64,000 nucleotides of DNA from positions 3,286,001 through 3,350,000 of the forward strand of contig NZ_OU745390.1 in NCBI RefSeq assembly GCF_916618955.1. Reading direction: 5' to 3'. Positions 44,213-52,248 of the stretch are shown piece after piece. The DNA comes from Pseudomonas sp. Marseille-Q3773. Lineage in GTDB: Bacteria > Pseudomonadota > Gammaproteobacteria > Pseudomonadales > Pseudomonadaceae. The notes below the pieces were generated by a model. The model was not told the DNA's origin, ran no database searches, and worked only from the letters and a program-made list of their open reading frames with translations. The translations under genes were made by a program, and so were the position numbers. The first letter of the stretch is position 1. Every line of letters begins with the position of its first letter.

Positions 44213-44818
44213 ATGTACTACTACGAACCCGCCAAAGGCCACGGCCTGCCCCACGACCCGTTCAACGCCATCGTCGGCCCCCGCCCTATCGGCTGGATTT
44301 CCTCACAGGACCGCGAAGGCCGCCTGAACCTGGCCCCCTACAGCTTTTTCAATGCTTTCAACTACATTCCACCGATCATCGGCTTCTGCAGCGTCGGGCG
44401 CAAAGACAGCCTGAACAACATCGAGCAGACCGGCGAATTCGTCTGGAACCTGGCCACCCGCCCGTTGGCCGCGCAGATGAACCAGAGCTGTGCGCCGGTG
44501 GCCGCCGATGTCAACGAATTCGAATTGAGCGGCCTCACCGCCATGCCGTCGCGCATTGTCAGCGTGCCGCGCGTCGGCGAAACGCCGGTGGCCTTCGAAT
44601 GCAAGGTCAGCCAGATCGTCCAGCTCAAGCGGGCCGACCAGGAACTGGTGCCCAGCTGGCTGATCCTCGGTGAAGTGGTGGCGGTGCACATTGCCGAGCA
44701 CCTGCTGAACAACGGTATCTACGATACCGCTGCCGCCGAACCGATCCTGCGTGGCGGTGGCCCGGCGGACTATTTCGAATTGGGCAACCTGTTCAAGATG
44801 GCCCGGCCACCGGCCTGA
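44213..44818 (+). CDS. Flavin reductase-like domain protein
   Basis: A 201-residue protein of the FMN-binding split-barrel, flavin reductase-like family. Key stretches are PRPIGWISSQDREGRLNLAPYSFFNAFNYIPPIIGFC and DSLNNIEQTGEFVWNLAT. Proteins of this subgroup bind FMN and are often labelled oxidoreductases acting with monooxygenases. No monooxygenase is encoded beside it except a small ABM-fold protein. A strong AGGAGG lies 23 bases before the ATG at 44213, too far for a normal start, and no in-frame start codon lies between, so the start is a little uncertain. Confidence 0.82.
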   Translation: MYYYEPAKGHGLPHDPFNAIVGPRPIGWISSQDREGRLNLAPYSFFNAFNYIPPIIGFCSVGRKDSLNNIEQTGEFVWNLATRPLAAQMNQSCAPVAADVNEFELSGLTAMPSRIVSVPRVGETPVAFECKVSQIVQLKRADQELVPSWLILGEVVAVHIAEHLLNNGIYDTAAAEPILRGGGPADYFELGNLFKMARPPA

Positions 44819-45049
44819 TCACCAGACCAGTTCACCTTCGTCGCTGACGCCCTGCAGGCGTTGCAGCTCGGCGCTGGCCGCTTCGTCGGCGGCCACGGCG
44901 CCCTTGAATACCTGGCCGTCGAGCACCTTGTGAAAACGCGGCGCGCCGCCCATGCCCAGGGCCTTGACCGCAATCGCGGCGTGGTAACCGCCTTCCACCG
45001 GAACCATCGCCGATACCGCTTCGAAATGCGGGAACTCCCTACGTGCCAT
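44819..45049 (-). CDS. Small conserved-looking hypothetical protein
   Basis: A 76-residue protein (MARREFPHFEAVSAMVPVEGGYHAAIAVKAL...ELVW), mixed alpha/beta, with no membrane segment or motif I recognise. A GGCGGA ribosome site lies before the ATG at 45049. Its stop codon abuts the stop of the flavin reductase-like gene on the other strand with no gap. The function is unknown. Confidence 0.65.
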   Translation of the reverse strand: MARREFPHFEAVSAMVPVEGGYHAAIAVKALGMGGAPRFHKVLDGQVFKGAVAADEAASAELQRLQGVSDEGELVW

Positions 45050-45096
45050 GTTGCTATCCGCCTGATTGATCGAGGGCAAGTATTTTACCTTATTCG

Positions 45097-45124
45097 CCTG
45101 TACCGGCCCTATCGCCGGTACAGG
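45097..45124 (-). terminator. Hairpin downstream of the ABM gene
   Basis: CCTGTACCGGC (45097-45107) pairs perfectly with GCCGGTACAGG (45114-45124) around six bases, seven bases past the stop of the minus-strand monooxygenase gene. There is no clear T-run, but the next bases are A/T-rich. Confidence 0.55.
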
Positions 45125-45131
45125 CAACATC

Positions 45132-45425
45132 TCAATCGAAGGTATGCAGGTCCAGGCTGCTGACCACCTGAGCCTGCACCAGCTCACCAAACACCTCCAG
45201 CGTCGGCGAAGCAAAGTAGCCGCTCATCGCCTGTTGGTTCTGCCAGCTACCACTGAGCAGCCACAGGTCGGCATCGGCCTGCGACCGCTGCACGGTGAAA
45301 CTCAGGCAACCCGGTGCCCGCAACGAGGGTTCGAGCAAGTCACGCAGGCGCGCGCCCAGCTCTGCCGAGCGCCCGCTGCTGGCACGGATGAAAGCAAGGT
45401 GGGTGACCGGTCGTGTCGGGGTCAT
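45132..45425 (-). CDS. Antibiotic biosynthesis monooxygenase (ABM) domain protein
   Basis: A 97-residue single-domain ABM ferredoxin-like protein (THLAFIRASSGRSAELGARLRDLLEPSLRAPGCLSFTVQRS...LWLLSGSWQNQQAM). Such proteins act as cofactor-free monooxygenases or as quinol- or heme-related enzymes. The ATG at 45425 has an AAGGAGA ribosome site. It is divergent from the AraC gene across the large inverted repeat, which suggests the AraC protein regulates it. Confidence 0.8.
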   Translation of the reverse strand: MTPTRPVTHLAFIRASSGRSAELGARLRDLLEPSLRAPGCLSFTVQRSQADADLWLLSGSWQNQQAMSGYFASPTLEVFGELVQAQVVSSLDLHTFD

Positions 45426-45508
45426 TGCACAATCTCCTTGAAGCAAGCGGACGGAAAAACCAGGCTGCCAAGGTTAGGGCCTGCCTAGCGCGACGCGTTA
45501 GGCCATTA

Positions 45509-45564
45509 CTGCCTGTCGATTGCCTGATCCTGCAGCGCGGCAGGATCAGGCAATCGACAGGCAG
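45509..45564. repeat. Perfect 25-bp inverted repeat upstream of araC-type gene
   Basis: The left arm (45509-45533, beginning CTGCCTGTCGATTGCC) and right arm (45540-45564, ending GGCAATCGACAGGCAG) are perfectly complementary over 25 bases, with the loop AGCGCG. It lies between the divergent ABM and AraC-type genes, 63 bp before the AraC ATG. It is much longer and more exact than any terminator stem in the window. Confidence 0.9.
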
Positions 45565-45627
45565 CTTTCGACTAGCGTCCGCCATTGCCCAAACCTATGC
45601 TGCGTCGGTCAGCAGAGGAAAGCCATC

Positions 45628-46548
45628 ATGACCATCGCCACGTGCATCGACCCTACCCTGGAACTGCAACGCCAGGAACTGGCCGAGCTGATCCAACGCC
45701 ATGCCGGTGAGCCCTACGGTCCGGCCACGGCCATCGATGACCTGTACCTGGTGCGCTACACCGAGAATGTCCGCTCGGTGCCAACCCTGGCCCAACCCGC
45801 CCTGTGCATCCTTGCCCAAGGCAGCAAGAGCCTGTTCCTCGGCGACGAACAGTACGCCTACGACCCGCTGCACTACATGGTGGTGTCGGTGACCTTGCCG
45901 CTGAGCGGGGTGCGCCTAGACGCCAGCCCCGAGCAGCCCAGCCTGGGCTTGCGCCTGGACCTGGACCCGGCCGAGATCAGCCAGTTGATTGCCGAAAGCG
46001 GGCCGATGCTGGTGCCCAACCGGCCGTCGGGCCGTGGCCTGTATGTGGAAAGAACCGACGCCGCGTTGCTTGATGCCTTGTTGCGGCTGATCCGGCTGCT
46101 GGATACACCACGCGACATCGCGATGCTGGCGCCGCTGTTCCGCCGGGAAATTCTCTACCGCCTGTTGCGAGGCCCGCAGGGCTACCGGCTGTATGAAATC
46201 GCCCTGGCCAACAGCCAGACCCACCGGGTGTGCCAGGCCATCACCTGGCTCAACCAGAACTACCAGTTGCCGCTGCGGATCGAGGATCTGGCGCGGGTGG
46301 TGAACCTCAGCACCTCGACCTTGCACCACCGGTTCAAGGCGGTGACCTCGATGAGCCCGTTGCAATACCAGAAGCAACTGCGCTTGCAGGAAGCCCGCCG
46401 GTTGATGCTGAACGATGGGCTCGAAGCGGCTGTGGCGGCCTATCGGGTGGGCTATGAAAGCCCGTCGCAGTTCAGCCGGGAATACAGCCGGCTGTATGGC
46501 GCACCGCCGATTCGGGATGTGGCGCGGTTGCGGGCCACTGCCGGCTGA
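45628..46548 (+). CDS. AraC-family transcriptional regulator
   Basis: A 306-residue regulator. An N-terminal AraC_N-type cupin region (residues 25-190, LCILAQGSKSLFLGDEQYAYDPLHYMVVSVTLPLSG) precedes a double helix-turn-helix (about 200-300, IEDLARVVNLSTSTLHHRFKAVTSMSPLQYQKQLRLQEARRLM and AYRVGYESPSQFSREYSRLYG). The ATG at 45628 has an AGAGGA site; longer readings start inside the inverted repeat and are rejected. The inducer is unknown. Confidence 0.88.
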   Translation: MTIATCIDPTLELQRQELAELIQRHAGEPYGPATAIDDLYLVRYTENVRSVPTLAQPALCILAQGSKSLFLGDEQYAYDPLHYMVVSVTLPLSGVRLDASPEQPSLGLRLDLDPAEISQLIAESGPMLVPNRPSGRGLYVERTDAALLDALLRLIRLLDTPRDIAMLAPLFRREILYRLLRGPQGYRLYEIALANSQTHRVCQAITWLNQNYQLPLRIEDLARVVNLSTSTLHHRFKAVTSMSPLQYQKQLRLQEARRLMLNDGLEAAVAAYRVGYESPSQFSREYSRLYGAPPIRDVARLRATAG

Positions 46549-46570
46549 GTTCGATCTTGCCTGCGCCTGC

Positions 46571-46596
46571 CTCTTCGCAGGCTCAACCGCGAAGAG
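46571..46596. repeat. REP-like stem-loop
   Basis: CTCTTCGC.GG and CC.GCGAAGAG flank a short loop between the AraC-type gene and the convergent ThDP enzyme gene. It has the same TTCGC-based core as other REPs in the window. Confidence 0.65.
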
Positions 46597-46620
46597 GCCG
46601 CCTTGGGTAATAGCACTAGT

Positions 46621-48258
46621 TCATCCCGACACGGTCGCCTGCCACTGATGCTGGTCAACCTGGATCAGGGTGGGCCCGTTGCGCTCCACCGCCTGCATCA
46701 GCGCCGACTGCAACTGTGCGACATCGGCCACATGTTCCGCTGCGGCCCCCAGTGCCCGCGCCACGCCAAGGAAATCCGGGGTATGGATATCCACCCCGAC
46801 CGGCTCGATAGCGCGGTTGACCATGTACTTCTTGATTTCCTCGTACCCTTGGTTATTCCACAGCAGCACGACCAACGGCACCTGTGCCTCGACCGCACTG
46901 GCGAGCTCCGGCAAGGTGAACTGCAAACCGCCATCACCGATCAGGCACACCGCTGGTGCCCGCTCGCCCACCTGCTCCGCGCTACCCAGCCAGGCGCCCA
47001 TGGCAGCCGGCAAGGCGTAACCCAGGGTGCCGTAGCCGGTCGAGGCATTGAACCAGCGGCGTGGCTGGTCCATGTCCAGGGTCAGGTTGCCGGTGTATAC
47101 CGGCTGGGTCGAGTCACCTACCAGAACGGCATTCGGTAGACTTTCGAGGATGGCTTGCAACAGGCGCGTCTGGCTCAAGGTTGGCTGGTCCCAGCCGGCC
47201 GCCAGCGCCTGGCGCAGATTGGCCACGCGGGCAGCTCCCCAGCTGCTTTCGCGCACGAGCTGCGGCTGCGCCTGCAAGGCACCGAGCAGCGCTTCGGCTG
47301 CCAGTTCGGCATCTGCCACCAGCGCCAGCTCGGGTAGATAGTTGCGCACGGTCTGGTCCGGGTCGATGTCGATGCGCAACAGGGCGCCCGGGATCGTGAA
47401 CCCGCCCTTGAAGGTCACGTCATAATCGGTTTCGGCCAGCTCGGTGCCAATGGCGAGCACTACATCAGCCTCGGCCACCAGGGCACGCGTGGCCGGCAGT
47501 GACTGGGTCGAGCCGATCTGCAGCGGATGGCGGGACGGCAGCAAGCCCTTGGCATTGATGGTCAGCGCCACCGGGGCCTGCAGGTGTTCGGCCAGGCGTG
47601 CCAGCGCAGCACCCGCAGCCAGCGCACCGCCCCCGGCCAGGATCAGCGGCCGCCGTGCAGTAGCCAGGCGTTCGGCCATCTGCGCCACCGCCCGCGGCGC
47701 CGCCCCTGCCCGGCTGCCACGCACCGGGCGCCCAGGCAACAGGTGATCAGCCGGCTCGACCAGCACGTCGAGCGGGATCTCGATATGCACCGGGCGTGGC
47801 CGCGCGCCTTCGAACACGGCGTACGCCCGCGCCAGCACCTGTGGCAGGTCATCGGCACTCATCAGGGTGTGGGAGAACGCCGCTACACCCGACACCAGCG
47901 CCGCCTGGTCAGGCAACTCGTGCAGCTTGCCGCGGCCACCGCCGAGTTGATTGCGCGACTGCACGCTGGAGATGACCAGCATCGGGATCGAGTCGGCATA
48001 GGCCTGGCCCATGGCGGTGGTGATGTTGGTCATGCCGGGACCGGTGATGATGAAGCACACCCCGGGCTTGCCACGCGTCCGCGCATAGCCGTCAGCCATG
48101 AACCCGGCACCCTGTTCATGGCGCGGGGTGATGTGGCGGATGGACGACCCCGCCAGGCCGCGATACAGCTCCACGGGATGTACGCCAGGAATACCGAAGA
48201 CATGGTCCACACCATAGCCTTCGAGGAGTTTGACCAATACTTCGCCGCAAGTTGCCAT
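46621..48258 (-). CDS. ThDP-dependent decarboxylase, AruI/acetolactate-synthase-like
   Basis: A 545-residue thiamine-diphosphate enzyme with the three-domain POX fold. The cofactor-activating Glu is in TPRHEQGAGFMADGYAR near residue 48. The Mg/ThDP motif begins GDGGLQFTLPELASAVE and ends LLWNNQGYEE near residue 470. The sequence resembles proteins annotated as 5-guanidino-2-oxopentanoate decarboxylase (AruI) of the arginine transaminase pathway, but acetolactate synthase-like and benzoylformate decarboxylase-like readings are possible, and no arginine gene is adjacent. It is divergent from a LysR-type gene. Confidence 0.72.
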   Translation of the reverse strand: MATCGEVLVKLLEGYGVDHVFGIPGVHPVELYRGLAGSSIRHITPRHEQGAGFMADGYARTRGKPGVCFIITGPGMTNITTAMGQAYADSIPMLVISSVQSRNQLGGGRGKLHELPDQAALVSGVAAFSHTLMSADDLPQVLARAYAVFEGARPRPVHIEIPLDVLVEPADHLLPGRPVRGSRAGAAPRAVAQMAERLATARRPLILAGGGALAAGAALARLAEHLQAPVALTINAKGLLPSRHPLQIGSTQSLPATRALVAEADVVLAIGTELAETDYDVTFKGGFTIPGALLRIDIDPDQTVRNYLPELALVADAELAAEALLGALQAQPQLVRESSWGAARVANLRQALAAGWDQPTLSQTRLLQAILESLPNAVLVGDSTQPVYTGNLTLDMDQPRRWFNASTGYGTLGYALPAAMGAWLGSAEQVGERAPAVCLIGDGGLQFTLPELASAVEAQVPLVVLLWNNQGYEEIKKYMVNRAIEPVGVDIHTPDFLGVARALGAAAEHVADVAQLQSALMQAVERNGPTLIQVDQHQWQATVSG

Positions 48259-48279
48259 CGGGTTCCACCGTAAATCTTG

Positions 48280-48305
48280 TTGGGTTATGGACCTATTGGA
48301 CCCAA
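48280..48305. promoter_or_regulatory. Candidate LysR box between divergent genes
   Basis: TTGGGT (48280-48285) and ACCCAA (48300-48305) form an inverted repeat with a 14-base spacer, in the gap between the ThDP enzyme and the LysR-type gene. Position and symmetry suit the recognition site of the adjacent regulator. Confidence 0.45.
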
Positions 48306-48372
48306 GCCGCGGCTACTACCACAATGCAAAAAAACGCATACTAGCCATGTCCCCAGATCATGGCCAAGCACA

Positions 48373-49248
48373 ATGAAACGCCTGCCGCCGCTGCCCGTGC
48401 TGCACACCTTCCTGGTCACCGCCCAGCACTGCAATTTCACCCGTGCCGGGCAGCAGTTGCATATCACCCAAGGCGCCGTCAGCCGGCAGATCGCAGCCCT
48501 TGAGGAGCACCTGGGTTATGCCTTGTTCCAGCGTCAGGCCCGTGGGCTGAGCCTGACGCGTGAAGGCCAGGACTGGCTACCACGGGTGCAGCAGGTCTTC
48601 GCGCTGATCGAGCAAGGGGTGCGTGAAGTGGGTGAGCGTAACGCCACCTTGCAACTCAAGGCGCCGACCTGCGTGATGCGCTGGCTGCTTCCGCGCCTGA
48701 TGGAATGGCAGGCGCTGCGTCCCGATGTGCCGGTGGAGCTGACCACCACGGTACAGCATGGCGTGGACTTCCGCCGCGAGGGCTTCGATGCGGCGGTGGT
48801 CTATGGTGATGCGCCGAACCATGGGTTGCGCGTGCGCAAGCTGTTCGACGAGCAGCTGACCCCGGTGTGTGCGCCTTCACTGCGCCAGGGGCCGCTTCCG
48901 CTGCAGCAGGTCGAAGACTTGGGCCGACACATGTTGCTGCACCCGTCGCGGGATGAACATGACTGGCGCCTGTGGTTGCAGGCCGCCGGGGTGGTGCTGG
49001 CCAGCCACGGGCCGAAACAGCATTTCGAGACGCTGGACATGGCAATGGCCATGGCCTCGCAGGGCACCGGGGTGGCCATCGGCGACTGGTCGCTGATCGG
49101 CGACGATTTGCGCGGGGGGCGATTGTGCATGCCGTTTGCACTGAAGGTGATGACCGGCAAGGGGTACTACCTGGTGAGCCAGGCCAAGGGATTGCCACCG
49201 GGGTTGGTGGAGCTGCTGAACTGGCTGGAGGGCCAGGCCGGTCTGTGA
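48373..49248 (+). CDS. LysR-family regulator, GcvA-like
   Basis: A 291-residue regulator. An N-terminal winged helix (LPPLPVLHTFLVTAQHCNFTRAGQQLHITQGAVSRQIAALEEHLGYALFQRQARGLSLT) is of the GcvA type, and a type 2 periplasmic-binding effector domain follows. The ATG at 48373 gives the usual length. It is divergent from the ThDP decarboxylase gene, the classical LysR arrangement, so it probably controls that gene. The effector is unknown. Confidence 0.88.
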   Translation: MKRLPPLPVLHTFLVTAQHCNFTRAGQQLHITQGAVSRQIAALEEHLGYALFQRQARGLSLTREGQDWLPRVQQVFALIEQGVREVGERNATLQLKAPTCVMRWLLPRLMEWQALRPDVPVELTTTVQHGVDFRREGFDAAVVYGDAPNHGLRVRKLFDEQLTPVCAPSLRQGPLPLQQVEDLGRHMLLHPSRDEHDWRLWLQAAGVVLASHGPKQHFETLDMAMAMASQGTGVAIGDWSLIGDDLRGGRLCMPFALKVMTGKGYYLVSQAKGLPPGLVELLNWLEGQAGL

Positions 49249-49252
49249 AAAC

Positions 49253-49325
49253 CCTTTGGCGGGGTAAACCCGCTTCCACAAGGGTTGCGCAGGCTTCAAG
49301 CGCTGCGATGTACCTGTGGGAGCGA
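49253..49325. repeat. Pair of REP-like elements
   Basis: Two units with GGCGGGGTAAACCCGCTTCCACAAG and a reversed CTGTGGGAGCGAGTTCAACCGC pattern lie back to back between convergent genes. The GGGTAAACCCGC.TCCCACA core is the common P. putida-type REP motif. Confidence 0.65.
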
Positions 49326-49348
49326 GTTCAACCGCAAACGGGTGCCGT

Positions 49349-49963
49349 TCAATAGCCGACTGTGAAGCGCTGCCGCGAATGCTGCGGTTTTTCCAGCTCG
49401 TCGAGCATGGCAATCGCGTAATCGGCAAAACTGATCCAGCTCCTGCCGTCCGCGCCAATCAGCAGATGGTCCTTGCCCAACGTGTAATGCCCGCTGCGCT
49501 CAGCTTCGACGAATTCCGCCGATGGCGACAGGAAGGTCCAGTCCAGGTTCTGCTCCTGTTGCAGCGCTTGCAGAAAATGCACCCCGGCCGTGGCCTCGGC
49601 CTTGTACGCCTCGGGGAAGTCCGGGCTGTCGATCACCCGTTGCCCCGAGGGCAGCAGCAGGCTGCCGGCGCCGCCGACCACCAGCAGGCGCCCGACACCG
49701 GCCCGCTTGACTGGCTCGAGGATGGCGTGCGGCTCGATGGTCGCGAAGTGGGCCGCGCTCAACACCGCATCAACACCGCCTAGCGCCGCTTGCAAGGCCG
49801 CGCTGTCCTTGACGTCCAGCGCCTTGACGGTGACCCCTTCGCGCCCCTGCAGGCGGGAAGGGTCACGGGCGATGGCCAGCACCGTGTGGCCACGGCGCAG
49901 GGCTTCTTCAAGCAACTGGCTGCCAGCGCGGCCGGTGGCACCGATAATTGCGATCTTGCTCAT
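49349..49963 (-). CDS. NAD(P)-binding Rossmann protein (NmrA/SDR-like)
   Basis: A 204-residue protein opening with a dinucleotide-binding loop (IAIIGATGRAGSQLLEEALRRGHTV) and continuing as an atypical short-chain dehydrogenase (VDAVLSAAHF, RLLVVGGAGSLL). It lacks a clear YxxxK catalytic pair, as do many members of the NAD(P)H-binding YwnB/YesF group, which may sense redox state. It is divergent from a LysR-type regulator. The function is unknown. Confidence 0.82.
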   Translation of the reverse strand: MSKIAIIGATGRAGSQLLEEALRRGHTVLAIARDPSRLQGREGVTVKALDVKDSAALQAALGGVDAVLSAAHFATIEPHAILEPVKRAGVGRLLVVGGAGSLLLPSGQRVIDSPDFPEAYKAEATAGVHFLQALQQEQNLDWTFLSPSAEFVEAERSGHYTLGKDHLLIGADGRSWISFADYAIAMLDELEKPQHSRQRFTVGY

Positions 49964-50075
49964 TGGATACTCCCGAAATGCCCGTCAGATGAACGATGCC
50001 CAACAGCATAGTTGCCCGATGCATGACAAAAAATGCGATGCTCGGACATAGTTTGTTTCTAAATTCGGGCAAATC

Positions 50076-50981
50076 ATGGACCGTCTCAACGCCATGCGTG
50101 TTTTCGTCACCGTCGTCGACCTCGGCAGCCAGTCGGCGGCGGCCGATCATCTGCAGCTTTCGCGGCCGGTGGTTTCGCGCTACCTGGCAGAGCTGGAAGA
50201 CTGGGTCGGCGCGCGGCTGATGCAGCGCACGACGCGCAAGCTCAGCCTCACCGCCGCCGGCCAGGAAACCCTGCCGCGCTGCCGGCAACTGCTGGAACTG
50301 GCAGGCGACCTTCAGGCCGCGGTGCAGCAGCCGGACGATGCCCCAAGGGGCGCACTGCGCATCAGCGTGAGCACCTCATTCGGCCAGGCCCAACTGGTGG
50401 ATGCGGTAGCTGCCTACGTTCGACGCTACCCGGGAGTGAAGGTGGAACTGCAGATGCTCGATCGCACGGTCAACCTGGTGGACGAACGTATCGACCTGGC
50501 CATTCGCACCAGCAACGACCTGGACCCCAACCTGATAGCCCGGCGCCTGAGCGTGTGCCGCTCGGCAGTGTGCGCGGCCCCGGCCTACCTGCGCGAACAC
50601 GGTACGCCGCAACGGCTCGAGGAACTGAGCCAGCATAACTGCCTGACCCATGCTTATTTCGGCCACAGCCTGTGGCATTTCGAGATGGCCGGCCGGCAGG
50701 TCGCCGTGCCGGTGGCGGGAAATATCAGTGCCAACGAGGCGATGACCTTGCAGAAGGCGGCGCTGGCCGGCGCCGGCATCGCCATGCTGCCGACCTACCA
50801 GGCCGCCGAGGCCCTGCGCCGGGGCGAGCTGGTGCGCCTGCTGCCCGAGGCAAAGCCGCGCGAGCTGAACCTGAATGCGGTGTACACCTCGCGCAAGCAC
50901 ATGCCGGCCACCTTGCGCAGCATGTTGGACTTCCTGGCACAGCGGTTCACGGACGAACCGGAATGGGACAAGGACCTGTGA
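50076..50981 (+). CDS. LysR-family transcriptional regulator
   Basis: A 301-residue LysR protein (MDRLNAMRVFVTVVDLGSQSAAADHLQLSRPVVSRYLAELEDWVGARLMQRTTRKLSLT, then the effector domain with RIDLAIRTSNDLDPNLIARRL). It is of the CrgA/DsdC-like branch that often represses a divergent reductase gene. The partner here is the Rossmann protein 112 bp away. Confidence 0.88.
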   Translation: MDRLNAMRVFVTVVDLGSQSAAADHLQLSRPVVSRYLAELEDWVGARLMQRTTRKLSLTAAGQETLPRCRQLLELAGDLQAAVQQPDDAPRGALRISVSTSFGQAQLVDAVAAYVRRYPGVKVELQMLDRTVNLVDERIDLAIRTSNDLDPNLIARRLSVCRSAVCAAPAYLREHGTPQRLEELSQHNCLTHAYFGHSLWHFEMAGRQVAVPVAGNISANEAMTLQKAALAGAGIAMLPTYQAAEALRRGELVRLLPEAKPRELNLNAVYTSRKHMPATLRSMLDFLAQRFTDEPEWDKDL

Positions 50982-51003
50982 CGTTCCTACAGGGGGCGCG
51001 CCG

Positions 51004-51873
51004 TCATTCCTCGACGCTCATGTATTCCTTGGCCCAGCGGATGTAGTCCTCGGGCTGGGTGTAAGTGTGCGACAGCTCGGTAGCGCTGAGGTTTTCCGAC
51101 TTGTTCTGCTGGCCGCGCTGCAGTCGCAGGCAGTCGTAGGTGGCCTTGATCGCGGCAAAATAGGCGGCATGGCCATCAACCACAATACGCACGCCCAGGC
51201 GCGCCAGGCGCTCGTCATCGCGCAGGTTCGGGTTGCCGTAGGTGACCAGCATCAACGGTACCGTCAGGTGCTCGGCAATCCGCTCGAGCTGCTCGAAATC
51301 CTTCACCCCGACCATGCAGATTCCGTCGGCACCGGCCTTCTGGTAGCTCTGGGTACGCACGATGATCTCTTCGGTGGAAAGCACGCCAGCATTGGTACGG
51401 GCGATGATCGACAACGAGGAATCGACCCGTGCCTCCAGTGCCGCGCGGATCTTGCCGACGCCCTCTTCGACCGATATCAGGTCGGTGGACTTGCGCCCGA
51501 ATTGCGCTGGCAGCAGGGTGTCCTCGATGGTCAGCGCGGCCACGCCGGCACGCTCCAGCTCGATGACCGTACGCATGACATTCAGCGCGTTGCCGTAACC
51601 GTGGTCTGCGTCAGCCAGTACCGGCAGTTGCGCCACACGGCCGATACGAGTGGCCTGCTCGACGAACTCGCTGAGGGTGATCAGAGCGAAGTCCGGTGCG
51701 GCCAGTACCTGCAGCGAAGCGACGGAACCGCCGAGAATGCCGACCTCGAAACCCAGGTCTGCGGCAATACGTGCCGACATCGGGTCGAACACCGATGCGG
51801 TGTGGTAACAGGCACCTGAAGCGAGCAGCTCGCGGAAGGCAAAACGCAGATCTTGATGGGAAGCCTTGGGCAT
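51004..51873 (-). CDS. Isocitrate lyase/PEP mutase-family enzyme, probable oxaloacetate decarboxylase
   Basis: A 289-residue alpha/beta barrel of the ICL/PEP mutase family ([75 protein letters not shown]). The length and the HGYGNALNV loop match the PA4872-type proteins shown to decarboxylate oxaloacetate, although databases often label them carboxyphosphonoenolpyruvate phosphonomutase. It needs Mg2+. The ATG at 51873 is chosen because upstream residues do not fit the family. Confidence 0.82.
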   Translation of the reverse strand: MPKASHQDLRFAFRELLASGACYHTASVFDPMSARIAADLGFEVGILGGSVASLQVLAAPDFALITLSEFVEQATRIGRVAQLPVLADADHGYGNALNVMRTVIELERAGVAALTIEDTLLPAQFGRKSTDLISVEEGVGKIRAALEARVDSSLSIIARTNAGVLSTEEIIVRTQSYQKAGADGICMVGVKDFEQLERIAEHLTVPLMLVTYGNPNLRDDERLARLGVRIVVDGHAAYFAAIKATYDCLRLQRGQQNKSENLSATELSHTYTQPEDYIRWAKEYMSVEE

Positions 51874-52248
51874 GATCACTCCGCAAAATGAGTTGAAATT
51901 CGAACGGTAACTACCGACCCCTGTAATCGGGTCTACCTGACCTGTTCCAACCGTCGCCATCTGGGCGGTCATGCTCGACATGCAGGCAGAGGAATAAAAG
52001 GCGTGGGAGACAAAGGCGCAAAATACCTGCGGCAAAATGTTGCACCAAGCTGGTGCAAGCCGCGGTTTTCAGCCTTTGTGGCATACCAACGATATCACGC
52101 AGCCATGCAGCACTGGATGAATGCGCCAATGCCGATCTTGCATAGGGGATGCAGATAGTACATAGGAAGCTACCTAACTCAGGTTACAATCCGGGGGCCT
52201 TTGCAGCTGAACCCGCGCAGAGGCCGTTACTGACACAAAGGTATCCCC
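51874..52248. other. Divergent intergenic region
   Basis: This 375-bp stretch between two divergent genes has no credible gene. It holds the NtrC-like palindrome at 52040-52058 and a TACAAT (52185-52190) that could be the -10 of the exporter gene. Confidence 0.6.
52040..52058. promoter_or_regulatory. NtrC-like palindrome
   Basis: TTGCACCA and TGGTGCAA are perfect arms around AGC. It closely resembles the NtrC sites of glnA-type promoters (TGCACC..TGGTGCA). No sigma-54 -24/-12 pair with GG-N10-GC was found nearby on either strand, so the regulated gene is uncertain. Confidence 0.5.

Noticed and set aside
52031..52044. Sigma-54 element GGCAAAATGTTGC near the NtrC-like palindrome
   Set aside because: GG and GC are nine rather than ten bases apart, which normally abolishes sigma-54 recognition.
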